Shown here piece by piece: positions 8,729 to 16,782 of a DNA stretch of 64,000 nt; position 1 is the first letter of the stretch; each line of letters opens with the position of its first letter. Location of the stretch: the NCBI RefSeq assembly GCF_014171575.1, contig NZ_CP050453.1:1922001-1986000 (forward strand). The letters are read 5' to 3'. Position numbers and translations under genes: made by a program. This DNA comes from Microbacterium sp. Se63.02b. Its GTDB lineage: Bacteria; Actinomycetota; Actinomycetes; Actinomycetales; Microbacteriaceae. Under the pieces are notes generated by a model. The model was not told where the DNA came from. It ran no database searches and saw only the letters and a program-made list of their open reading frames with translations.

Positions 8729-9418
8729 GTGAACTCCCGAAACGACATGAATCTCGAAAGAAGCGTCTCTTCGCCGGTGCCCGCAGCGAAGGTGAGTTCG
8801 GCGCGCTCCGATGCCCGGCGGTGGTCACGCCGCCGCGGAGTCGTCAGTGTGTTCAGCGCCCTCGCCGTCGTCGGATTCGCCGGCGCGCTCGTCGCACCGA
8901 CGGGAGTGGCACTCGCGGAGCCCGTGCAGGCGGATGCTCCCGATTCCGCGTATTCGCTGGCCCTCGCAGACACGCAGAACCTCACGGTCACCGTGAGCGG
9001 AGCGGCCATCACCCCGGTCGAGCGCGGCACCTTCGAGGTGTACGTCAAGCCGAAGCCCAAGCCGAAGCCCGCGCCGACGGTGGCGTCGACCTCCAAGGGC
9101 GGCTCCTCCGGCGGTTCCTCGCTGCCCCCGTACTCCGGTGGGGGAGCACCCGCGGAGTGGATGGCCGCGGCGGGTATCGCTCAGAGCGACTGGCAGTACG
9201 TCGACTACATCGTGTCGCGAGAGAGCGGGTGGAACCCGAACGCGACGAACTCGTCGTCCGGTGCCTGCGGCCTCGTGCAGGCGTTGCCGTGCAGCAAGGT
9301 GCCAGGCAACGGGTACAACCCCGTCGACAACCTGCGGTGGGCCACGGGATACGCCACGGGACGGTACGGCAGCTGGGCCGGCGCGTACAACTTCTGGACC
9401 AACAACCACTGGTGGTGA
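8729..9418 (+). CDS. Secreted lytic-transglycosylase-like protein
   Basis: The product is 229 residues from a GTG at 8729, reached from a TAGACT box at 8713-8718; an ATG at 8747 is possible. An arginine-rich leader and hydrophobic core end near GVALAEP, a signal peptide. A linker KPKPKPKPAP and Gly/Ser-rich stretch follow. The last 85 residues (WQYVDYIVSRESGWNPNATN, CGLVQALPCSKV, WATGYATGRYGSWAGAYNFW) resemble the small SLT/transglycosylase-like domain of actinobacterial secreted proteins, with the Glu of SRESGW as the likely catalytic residue. It would cleave peptidoglycan glycan strands. Confidence 0.82.
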   Translation: MNSRNDMNLERSVSSPVPAAKVSSARSDARRWSRRRGVVSVFSALAVVGFAGALVAPTGVALAEPVQADAPDSAYSLALADTQNLTVTVSGAAITPVERGTFEVYVKPKPKPKPAPTVASTSKGGSSGGSSLPPYSGGGAPAEWMAAAGIAQSDWQYVDYIVSRESGWNPNATNSSSGACGLVQALPCSKVPGNGYNPVDNLRWATGYATGRYGSWAGAYNFWTNNHWW

Positions 9419-9427
9419 GCAGGCGCG

Positions 9428-9715
9428 ATGCCACGCTCCCGCAGACGCCCTCCGGCGCGCCCTGACACCGACGACTCGTTGGACCGACTGCTCGCCGGAT
9501 GGAAGCGATCCGAGACCCGACGCGGCAGTGAGTGGACGGTGCAGCCCGTCTCCGCCGCGCAGGCGCAGAAGGACTACCTGTGTCCGGGGTGCGGGCGACA
9601 GATCGAGGCAGGCACGGCTCACCTCGTGGCGTGGCGGGCTGACGGCGTCTTGGGCGATGCGGCGGACCTCGCCGCTCGGCGGCACTGGCACACACACTGC
9701 TGGAGGATGGCATGA
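9428..9715 (+). CDS. Small zinc-ribbon-like protein, unknown function
   Basis: The product is 95 residues with a basic N-terminus (PRSRRRPPARP). The C-terminal half has a CPGCG pair (CPGCGRQIEAG) and a WHTHCW ending, which together could hold one zinc ion. I do not recognise a named family, though such proteins next to an alpha/beta hydrolase are common in related genomes. Its stop overlaps the start of the hydrolase by four bases, so the two are translationally coupled and probably act together. It could be a small nucleic-acid or protein-binding adaptor. Confidence 0.65.
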   Translation: MPRSRRRPPARPDTDDSLDRLLAGWKRSETRRGSEWTVQPVSAAQAQKDYLCPGCGRQIEAGTAHLVAWRADGVLGDAADLAARRHWHTHCWRMA

Positions 9716-10434
9716 GCATGGAGATCCGAGGACCCCTGGAACTCCCGGCGGTGCGTGAGGACATCGAACTGGTCACCGCGGATGGTCTCACCCTGGTCGG
9801 TGGACTCGCTCTGCCGGAGGGCGCGACGCCCGAGGCGACTCTGGTGACCCTGCATCCGCTCCCGACAGCGGGCGGGTTCATGGACTCGCACATCATCCGC
9901 AAGGCGGCGGCTCGGCTGCCTGCGCTCGCTGATCTGGCGGTCCTGCGGTTCAACACCCGGGGAACGACGTCCCCTCGCGGCACGAGCGACGGAGCGTTCG
10001 ACGGCGGCGCTGCGGAGAGGCTCGATGTCGCCGCGGCGATGGACTTCGTGCAGGAGCGTTCCCTTCCGCGCCCCTGGCTGCTCGGATGGTCGTTCGGCAC
10101 GGAGCTCGCTCTGAAATACGGCAGGGAGCACGCCATCGAGGGCATCATCCTGCTCTCCCCGCCGTTGCACCGGGCCACCGATGCGGAGGTCGCGGCATGG
10201 GCCGATAGCGAAGTGCCGGTCGTCGTGCTCGTCCCGGAACTGGACGACTATCTGCGTCCGGCGGAGGCCCGTGAGCGATTCGCATCCATTCCGCATGCGC
10301 AGCTGATCGCGGTGGAAGGGGGCAAGCATCTGTGGGTGGGGGAGTCGCAGACGCGGCGGGTTCTCACCGAGATCGTCGCGGCGGTCAACCCCTCAGCGCT
10401 GCCCCTGGCCACGCACTGGCCGCCGGTCGATTGA
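9712..10434 (+). CDS. Alpha/beta hydrolase
   Basis: The product is 240 residues with a standard alpha/beta hydrolase plan. The nucleophile elbow is GWSFG, preceded by an HPLPTAGG oxyanion-type loop and RFNTRGTTSPRG. A likely acid lies in PELDDYL and the catalytic His in GGKHLW. This resembles the small KANL3/Tex30-like or dienelactone-hydrolase-like group more than lipases. The substrate is unknown. The start overlaps the small zinc-ribbon gene (ATGA); a second ATG six bases later is also possible. Confidence 0.8.
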   Translation: MSMEIRGPLELPAVREDIELVTADGLTLVGGLALPEGATPEATLVTLHPLPTAGGFMDSHIIRKAAARLPALADLAVLRFNTRGTTSPRGTSDGAFDGGAAERLDVAAAMDFVQERSLPRPWLLGWSFGTELALKYGREHAIEGIILLSPPLHRATDAEVAAWADSEVPVVVLVPELDDYLRPAEARERFASIPHAQLIAVEGGKHLWVGESQTRRVLTEIVAAVNPSALPLATHWPPVD

Positions 10435-10446
10435 GCAGTTCCCGGT

Positions 10447-11508
10447 TCACAACTCGTTCATGCGCGGGATGAGCACCTGCCGGTAGAGGATCAGGATGCT
10501 CGCTGCCACCGGGATCGCGATGAGCGCACCCAGGAGTCCGAGCAGACTTCCCCCGGCGAGAGCTGCGACGACGACGACGGCGCCGGGCACGGCCACGGCC
10601 CGGCTCATGATGCGCGGGGAGATCACATACGCCTCGATCTGCATGTAGATCAGGTAGTAGATGGCTGCGGCGATCGCGATGCCGGGAGAACCCAGACCCG
10701 GGATCAGGCACACCAGGACGATGATCGTCGAACCGGTGAGGGTGCCGACGAGCGGGATCAGCGAGAAGAAGAACGCGATGATCGCCAGGACCGCCGGGAA
10801 CGGGGCATCGATGATCGTGAGGTAGATCGCGCTGAGCACGCCGTTGATCACGCCCTGGGTGACCTGGCCCATGACGTAGTAGCCCACGGAATCGGTGATC
10901 TGCTCCGACAGGTCGATGAAGCGATCGCGTTTCGACGCCGGTGCCAGCTGGTACACGGCCCGCTTGAGCGACGGGGTGGAAGCCGTCAGGTAGATCGTCA
11001 GGATGAGGACGATGAAGGCGCCGAACAGTCCGCTGAGAACGGCGCCGCTGGCGACGAGGACTCCCTGGCCGATGGAACCACCGATCTCGGCGAGGTTCGT
11101 CGTCAGCCAGTCCGTCACGTAGGTGAACACGTCGTCGACCAGCAGGTTCGGGAAGGTGTCCTGCATCCACTCCTTGAGATCGGGGATCAGGTTCCCCCGG
11201 GAGACGATCGCCGAGATCTGCGCGATCAGCTGCGAGATCTGGTCGACGAGCACCGGGAGGATGATCAGCACGATCCCGCCGAACACCGCGAGGACCGCGA
11301 GGATCGTGACCAGCACGGCCAGCCAGCGGGGGAGTCTGCGACGTTCGAGGAAGGAGACGAGTGGGTCGAGTCCCAGACTCAGGAACAGCGCGGTGCCGAC
11401 GTAGAGCAGGACGCTCGACAACGTCTGCACACTGCTGATGAGGAGGATGCCCAATCCCACGCCGAGAGTCGCCACCAGGGCAGTGCGGAAGGGATTGTGG
11501 ATCTTCAT
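10447..11508 (-). CDS. AI-2E family transporter
   Basis: The product is 353 residues with about eight membrane segments and the typical layout of the AI-2 exporter superfamily: an N-terminal helix pair, a soluble stretch near residues 100-150 (LKEWMQDTFPNLL), and a C-terminal glycine/proline-rich core (PLVGTLTGSTIIV, LIGALIAIPVAAS-type ending). Members export signals or exchange sodium for protons; the substrate here is unknown. The ATG at 11508 follows GAGGAG at seven bases, so the longer upstream frame is not used. It converges on the hydrolase gene, 12 bases apart. Confidence 0.88.
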   Translation of the reverse strand: MKIHNPFRTALVATLGVGLGILLISSVQTLSSVLLYVGTALFLSLGLDPLVSFLERRRLPRWLAVLVTILAVLAVFGGIVLIILPVLVDQISQLIAQISAIVSRGNLIPDLKEWMQDTFPNLLVDDVFTYVTDWLTTNLAEIGGSIGQGVLVASGAVLSGLFGAFIVLILTIYLTASTPSLKRAVYQLAPASKRDRFIDLSEQITDSVGYYVMGQVTQGVINGVLSAIYLTIIDAPFPAVLAIIAFFFSLIPLVGTLTGSTIIVLVCLIPGLGSPGIAIAAAIYYLIYMQIEAYVISPRIMSRAVAVPGAVVVVAALAGGSLLGLLGALIAIPVAASILILYRQVLIPRMNEL

Positions 11509-11688
11509 CTGTCGACTCCTCGAAACGGATTCAGCAAGGGTATCGAGGTGCTCCTCCGCGAGGTCGGCGACGTGCCGATCCTGCCCGCACTGCATCTGCT
11601 CGTGGGCAACACACAGGTGATTTCGCTAGTCTGAAATGTCGAGTGTTGCGTCGCGGGTGGATGTCCGTGATGCGTGAGGAGACTATTC

Positions 11689-13629
11689 GTGCGTTTCGTA
11701 TGGGCCGTGGTGGCCTTCGTGCTGGCTGCGGTGCTCATCGGGGCCGGGATCGCCCAGCGCACCCTGTTCATCGGGCCCGATTCGCAGCAGACGCAAGTCG
11801 CGATCGATGAACCGGCGCCTTTCGTCCTGCTTGACGGCGACGTGCTCAGGACGAACCCCGGCGCACAGACGCTCATCGTTCGCGGCCAAGGCGATGTCTT
11901 CGGCAGCTACGGCCGCACCGCAGACATGCAGGCATGGCTCGCCGACTCCGACTACAACCACGTCACCGTCGACGACGACGGAGAGTTCGTCGTCGAGCAC
12001 GTCACTGCGCAGGAGTCCTCGGATCAGGCCGATGGCGGTGATGGCGAAGCGCCGACGGACGAGACCGCCGGACGCGATCCTCGAGGCTCGGATCTGTGGC
12101 TGGACTCCTTCGACAAGGAGAACCGCCTCGTCGCCGACAACATGCAGCTCCCCGAGGGGACCAGCATGCTGATCGCCTATGACGGAACCCAGGACGCACC
12201 CGACGACATCGTCGTGTCCTGGCCGCTGGACAACACCACTCCGTGGGCGGGTCCGCTCATGGTCGCCGGTGGGCTCGTTCTCCTCGTCGGCCTCATCCTG
12301 TACGTCCTCGCGATCCGCCATCAGCGCCGCGGACGTGGTCCCCGCCGCAAGGGCCCCGGCCCGCTTCCGGTGACCGAACCGATCGACGTCGCCGTGCTCC
12401 CGCCGGAAGAGCGGGCGGCGATCGAGGCGCCCGAGGAGAAGCCCGATTCCCCGGCTCCTGCCGAGCGAGACGAGGTGCGCGACACCGAGATCGAGGACGC
12501 GGAGATCGTGGACGACACCAAGGGATCCGATTCGAAGAACGCCATGCGTGCGGTTCGGCCTGCTCGCCGCCGCAGACTGCTCGTGATTCCCGCGCTCGGC
12601 CTCACGGCGCTCCTCGCCGCGGGATGCTCCGCTGAATCCTGGCCGCAGCTGGGCGACGTCTCGGCGTCTCCTTCACCCAGTCCCACGGTGATCGCTCCCG
12701 AGAACCAGAAGCCGCCTGCTGTCACGGAGGCGCAGGCCAAGCGCATCCTCCAGACGGTCTCCGACACTCTGGTCGAAGCCGATACCGCTCGCGACGCCGA
12801 CCTTGCGGCGACGCGTCTGGACGGCCCGGCTCTCGCGGCGCGGACCACCGAGTATGCACTGCGCACCAAGCTGCCGGACACGGCTCCTCCCGCAGCGATT
12901 CCGACCGACGACTTCGAGGTGGTGCTGCCCGAAGCGACCGATCGCTGGCCGCGCACGGTGCTCATGCTCTCGAAGAGCACGGGCGACGACACGGTTCCTC
13001 CCGTGCTGCTCATGATGACCCAGGCTGACCCGTGGGCGAACTACAAGGTCAGCAACATGGCCGAGATGTCGGCGGATGCCGTGTTCCCCGATGTCGCCGC
13101 CACCTGGCTCGGAACGTCGCTCGTGCCCTCCGATTCCGCCTTCCTGACAGTCCCCCCGGCAGAGCTCGCTCCCGCTTTCGCCGACGTCGTCGATGCGGGG
13201 GAGTCGAGCGAGTTCTACGGGCTGTTCGACGACCTCTCGCTCAACCTCGCTCAGTCCATCAAGGACAGCCGCCAGGCCGTCGTGCAGGGTCTGGCGGACA
13301 AGGGCGCATCCAAGACCTCGAAAGCCGCATTCGACATGGCTCCGACGACGGCCGAGCCGATCTCCATGACGACCCTGGACAGCGGCGCGATCGTGGCGAT
13401 CTCGATGACCGACACCGAGACGGTGACGCCCACGGCTTCGGATGTGGTCATCCGGTTCGGTGACAACGCACAGGCCAAGGCTCTGACGGGTGCGACCGAG
13501 TCGGCGAAGGGCGTCGAGACGACCTACGAATTCCAGCTCTTCTTCTCCGTCCCCGCACAGGGATCGACGGAGCAGATCAGGCTCCTGGCTGTGCACCAGG
13601 ACCTCCTCTCGGTGAAGGTGATCAAATGA
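11689..13629 (+). CDS. Large membrane protein with internal lipobox, unknown function
   Basis: The product is 646 residues from the GTG at 11689, which has GGAG seven bases before it. Segments in order: a membrane helix (residues 3-20), an extracytoplasmic domain (25-185), a second helix near 190-207, a charged Pro/Glu-rich cytoplasmic stretch (210-285), then RPARRRR and a hydrophobic core ending in LLAAGC, a textbook lipobox with Cys near residue 313. A Ser/Pro-rich linker and a 300-residue outer domain follow. The second half looks like a lipoprotein fused in frame to a membrane protein; no separate ribosome site is seen before the internal Met at 12544. Its last four bases overlap the thioredoxin-TPR gene. 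Confidence 0.7.
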   Translation: MRFVWAVVAFVLAAVLIGAGIAQRTLFIGPDSQQTQVAIDEPAPFVLLDGDVLRTNPGAQTLIVRGQGDVFGSYGRTADMQAWLADSDYNHVTVDDDGEFVVEHVTAQESSDQADGGDGEAPTDETAGRDPRGSDLWLDSFDKENRLVADNMQLPEGTSMLIAYDGTQDAPDDIVVSWPLDNTTPWAGPLMVAGGLVLLVGLILYVLAIRHQRRGRGPRRKGPGPLPVTEPIDVAVLPPEERAAIEAPEEKPDSPAPAERDEVRDTEIEDAEIVDDTKGSDSKNAMRAVRPARRRRLLVIPALGLTALLAAGCSAESWPQLGDVSASPSPSPTVIAPENQKPPAVTEAQAKRILQTVSDTLVEADTARDADLAATRLDGPALAARTTEYALRTKLPDTAPPAAIPTDDFEVVLPEATDRWPRTVLMLSKSTGDDTVPPVLLMMTQADPWANYKVSNMAEMSADAVFPDVAATWLGTSLVPSDSAFLTVPPAELAPAFADVVDAGESSEFYGLFDDLSLNLAQSIKDSRQAVVQGLADKGASKTSKAAFDMAPTTAEPISMTTLDSGAIVAISMTDTETVTPTASDVVIRFGDNAQAKALTGATESAKGVETTYEFQLFFSVPAQGSTEQIRLLAVHQDLLSVKVIK

Positions 13630-14549
13630 GTGAAATCTCTCCGTCCGCGCTGCGCGGCGCGGTCGACCTGTCAAGCCTGCGCAATCGTCCTGCGTCGTCG
13701 GCCGAGGGATCCCCGGCACCGAATGTCGTGGACGTCGTGGTGGATGCGACCGATGAGACGTTCGGTCAGATACTCGAGCTCTCCCGCACCGTTCCGGTCG
13801 TGGTGGACCTGTGGGCCGAGTGGTGCGGGCCGTGCAAGCAGCTCAGCCCCATCATCGAGAAGGTGACGCGCGAGCTCCAGGGGCGCGTCCTGCTCGCCAA
13901 GGTCGACGTCGACGCGAACCCGCAGCTCGCGCAGAGCTTCCGCGCGCAGTCGATCCCGATGGTCGTGGCGCTGATCGCTGGCCAGCCCGTCCCGATGTTC
14001 ACCGGTGCGGTGCCGGAGCAGCAGGTGCGCGACGTGTTCGCCCAGCTGCTGCAGGTCGCTGCGCAGAACGGTGTCACGGGTTCGCTGTCGGTCGCGGAGC
14101 AAGGAGAGGCTCCGGCCGCTCCCGCCGAGCCGGAACTGCCGCCGTTGCATGCCGAGGCGTTCGCGGCGATCGAGACCGGCGATTACGCGGCCGCGATCCG
14201 CGCATACGAGAAGGCGCTCGCAGAGAACCCGCGCGACGAGGATGCTCGCGCCGGGCTCGGTCAGGTGCGTCTGCTCGACCGCGTGCAGGGACTCGACCTC
14301 CAGGCGGCGCGCGATGCGGCAGCTGCGGCGCCCCTCGATGTGCAGGCGCAGTTCGACGTGGCCGACCTCGATCTCTCGGGTGGACATGTCGAAGACGCCT
14401 TCGCCCGTCTGCTCGACCTGTTCGCGCAGCTGCCGTCTGAGGAGCGCACGCCCGTGCGAGAGCGGCTGATCGAGCTGTTCGGCCTGGTGGGCGCCGCCGA
14501 TCCGCGCGTGGTGTCCGCCCGCAACCGATTGTCGTCGCTGCTGTTCTAG
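13626..14549 (+). CDS. Thioredoxin-TPR protein (YbbN/CnoX-like)
   Basis: The product is 307 residues. Residues 35-150 form a thioredoxin fold with an intact CGPC motif (Cys67 and Cys70 in WAEWCGPCKQLSP). The remaining 150 residues are helical TPR-like repeats (FAAIETGDYAAAIRAYEKALAENPRDEDARAGLGQVRL). This is the YbbN/CnoX plan, a redox-active co-chaperone that hands clients to GroEL or DnaK; E. coli YbbN has SXXC while actinobacterial forms often keep CXXC, so reductase activity is possible. It is translationally coupled to the upstream membrane protein by an ATGA overlap. No signal peptide is present, so it is cytoplasmic. Confidence 0.88.
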   Translation: MSEISPSALRGAVDLSSLRNRPASSAEGSPAPNVVDVVVDATDETFGQILELSRTVPVVVDLWAEWCGPCKQLSPIIEKVTRELQGRVLLAKVDVDANPQLAQSFRAQSIPMVVALIAGQPVPMFTGAVPEQQVRDVFAQLLQVAAQNGVTGSLSVAEQGEAPAAPAEPELPPLHAEAFAAIETGDYAAAIRAYEKALAENPRDEDARAGLGQVRLLDRVQGLDLQAARDAAAAAPLDVQAQFDVADLDLSGGHVEDAFARLLDLFAQLPSEERTPVRERLIELFGLVGAADPRVVSARNRLSSLLF

Positions 14550-14578
14550 AACGCGTCGGGCGGCAGAGCAGAGGGTCG

Positions 14579-16782
14579 TCAGCCGTGATTCACGGTCGGC
14601 ACGTGCGGGTCGGACTGGTGGCGCAGCCACAGAGTCGTCAGCGCGGGCAGCGTGATGGTGGCTGTCGGACTCCCGCCGTCTGCGGATCCGGCGTACACCA
14701 TGCCCAGGTTGCCGGACCCGCGGCCCCCGTACTCGGCGGCGTCGGTGTTGAGCACCTCCTGCCAGACGCCCTCACGCGGGAGCTCGAGCGGGTGTGCCGT
14801 CAGCTCCGTGCCTGCGAAGTTGCTGACGACGACGAGTCGACCTCCGTGCGCGTCACGTCGCTCGAAGGCGATCACGGACGGATCCCAGGTCGGTGCGCCG
14901 AGCCGACGGAATGACGAAGCCTCGTTGTCGCGCTCCCACAGTGGCGCCTGGGCGCGATAGGTGCGGTTCAACGCGCCGACGAAGTCCTGAAGCTGTGCGT
15001 GCGACGGCTGGTCGAGGAGCCACCAGTCCAGTTGGCGCGCCTCCGACCACTCGGCGAGCTGCCCGAACTCCTGCCCCATGAACAGGAGCTTCTTTCCCGG
15101 GTGACCCCACATGTAGGCCAGGTACGCACGCGTGTTCGCGAGCTTGTGCCAGTGATCGCCTGGCATCTTCGCGAGAAGGCTTCCCTTTCCGTGCACGACC
15201 TCGTCGTGGCTGATGGGAAGCAGGTAGTTCTCGCCGAACGCGTAGACGAACGAGAAGGTCATCTCTCCCTCGTGATGCGAACGGTACATCGGGTCGCGCG
15301 CGATGTACTGGAGCGAGTCGTTCATCCAGCCCATGTTCCACTTGAACCCGAAGCCCAGACCGGCGTGATCGGTGGGTGCAGTGACGCCGGGGAAGCTCGT
15401 CGACTCTTCCGCGATCATCATGATCCCCGGATGCAGTCGGTACGCGGTCGCGTTGACCTCCTGCAGGAAGCGGATCGCTTCGAGGTTCTCGCGGCCGCCG
15501 TGGATGTTCGGCTCCCACTCGCCGGCGGCCCTGGAGTAATCGAGGTACAGCATCGAGGCGACGGCGTCGACGCGCAACCCGTCCACATGGAACTCCTCGA
15601 GCCAGTAGAGGGCGTTGGCGACGAGGAAGCCGCGGACCTCCGGTCGCCCGTAGTCGAAGATGAGCGTTCCCCAGTCCTGATGTTCCCCTCGGCGGGGATC
15701 CGGATGCTCGTACAGCGCCTGGCCGTCGAAGCGCGCCAGCGCGAAGGCATCCTTGGGGAAGTGTCCCGGCACCCAGTCCATGATCACGCCGATGCCGGCC
15801 TGGTGGAGGCGGTCGATCAGGTAGCGCAGATCATCGGGGGAGCCGAATCGGCTCGTCGGAGCGTAGTACCCGCTGACCTGGTAGCCCCAGGAACCGCCGA
15901 ACGGGTGCTCGGCGAGGGGCATGAACTCCACGTGGGTGAACCCTGAATCCGTCACGTGCTGGATCAGCGGCGCTGCGAGCTCGCGGTACCCGAGTCCCTC
16001 GCGCCATGAGCCGACGTGGACCTCGTAGACCGACAAGGGCTGCGCGACGGCGTGGGTCGCCGCGCGGCGGGTCATCCACGCCCCGTCCGACCACGCATAC
16101 GACGATGCGGTCACGACGGATGCCGTGTTCGGCGGAACCTCGGCGGCGAGAGCCATGGGGTCGGCCTTCAGGATCCACGCTCCGTCCCGCGTGCGGATCT
16201 GGTACTTGAACCGCGTGCCGATCGGGAGGTCGGGGATGAACAACTCCCAGACGCCGCTCACCCCCATGGAGCGCATCGCGTGCGCCTCGCCGCTCCAGTC
16301 GTCATGGTCGCCGACGACGCGGACGGCGGTGGCGTCGGGCGCCCAGACCGCGAACGAGGTGCCCTGCTCGCCGTCGAGCGTCCGCGGGTGTGCTCCCAGC
16401 GCCTCCCAGAGCCGCTCGTGTCGTCCTTCCGCGATCAGGTGCAGGTCCAGGTCGCCCAGAGTGGGGCGATGACGATAGGGGTCGCCCGAGAGGGTCTCCT
16501 CGTGGTCGGCGTACTTCGTCGCGACCCGGTACGGCAGCGGGGACCGACATGCTGCGCCTCCCAGATCCCGTGCGCGACGTGCGCGAGTTCGAGCCTGCTG
16601 CCGTCGCCGAACACCGCGGCCACCTGCGCGGCGAGTGGGCGTCGCACGCGGATCACCGTCACCGTGCGATCGGCGGCGTCCTTGCGGGCGTGTGCACCGA
16701 GCACGGAGTGCGGGTCATGGTGGGTCGCCGCGGCGATCGCCTCCCACTCGGTGGATGCCGCGACGTCTTCCGCGTAACTCAT
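14579..16782 (-). pseudogene. glgB: 1,4-alpha-glucan branching enzyme (frameshifted as sequenced)
   Basis: GlgB adds alpha-1,6 branches to glycogen. The N-terminal piece (MSYAEDVAAS onward) runs in one frame to about 16543; the rest ([17 protein letters not shown], the CBM48 domain and the GH13 barrel) continues in another. One lost base in the C run at 16539-16542 (minus-strand sense) explains it; repaired, the protein has 734 residues, a normal length. Catalytic regions are intact: [13 protein letters not shown] (nucleophile Asp), MIAEEST (acid Glu) and [10 protein letters not shown]. The start overlaps the glgE stop by four bases (ATGA), so the genes are coupled. I read the frameshift as a sequencing error. 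Confidence 0.9.
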
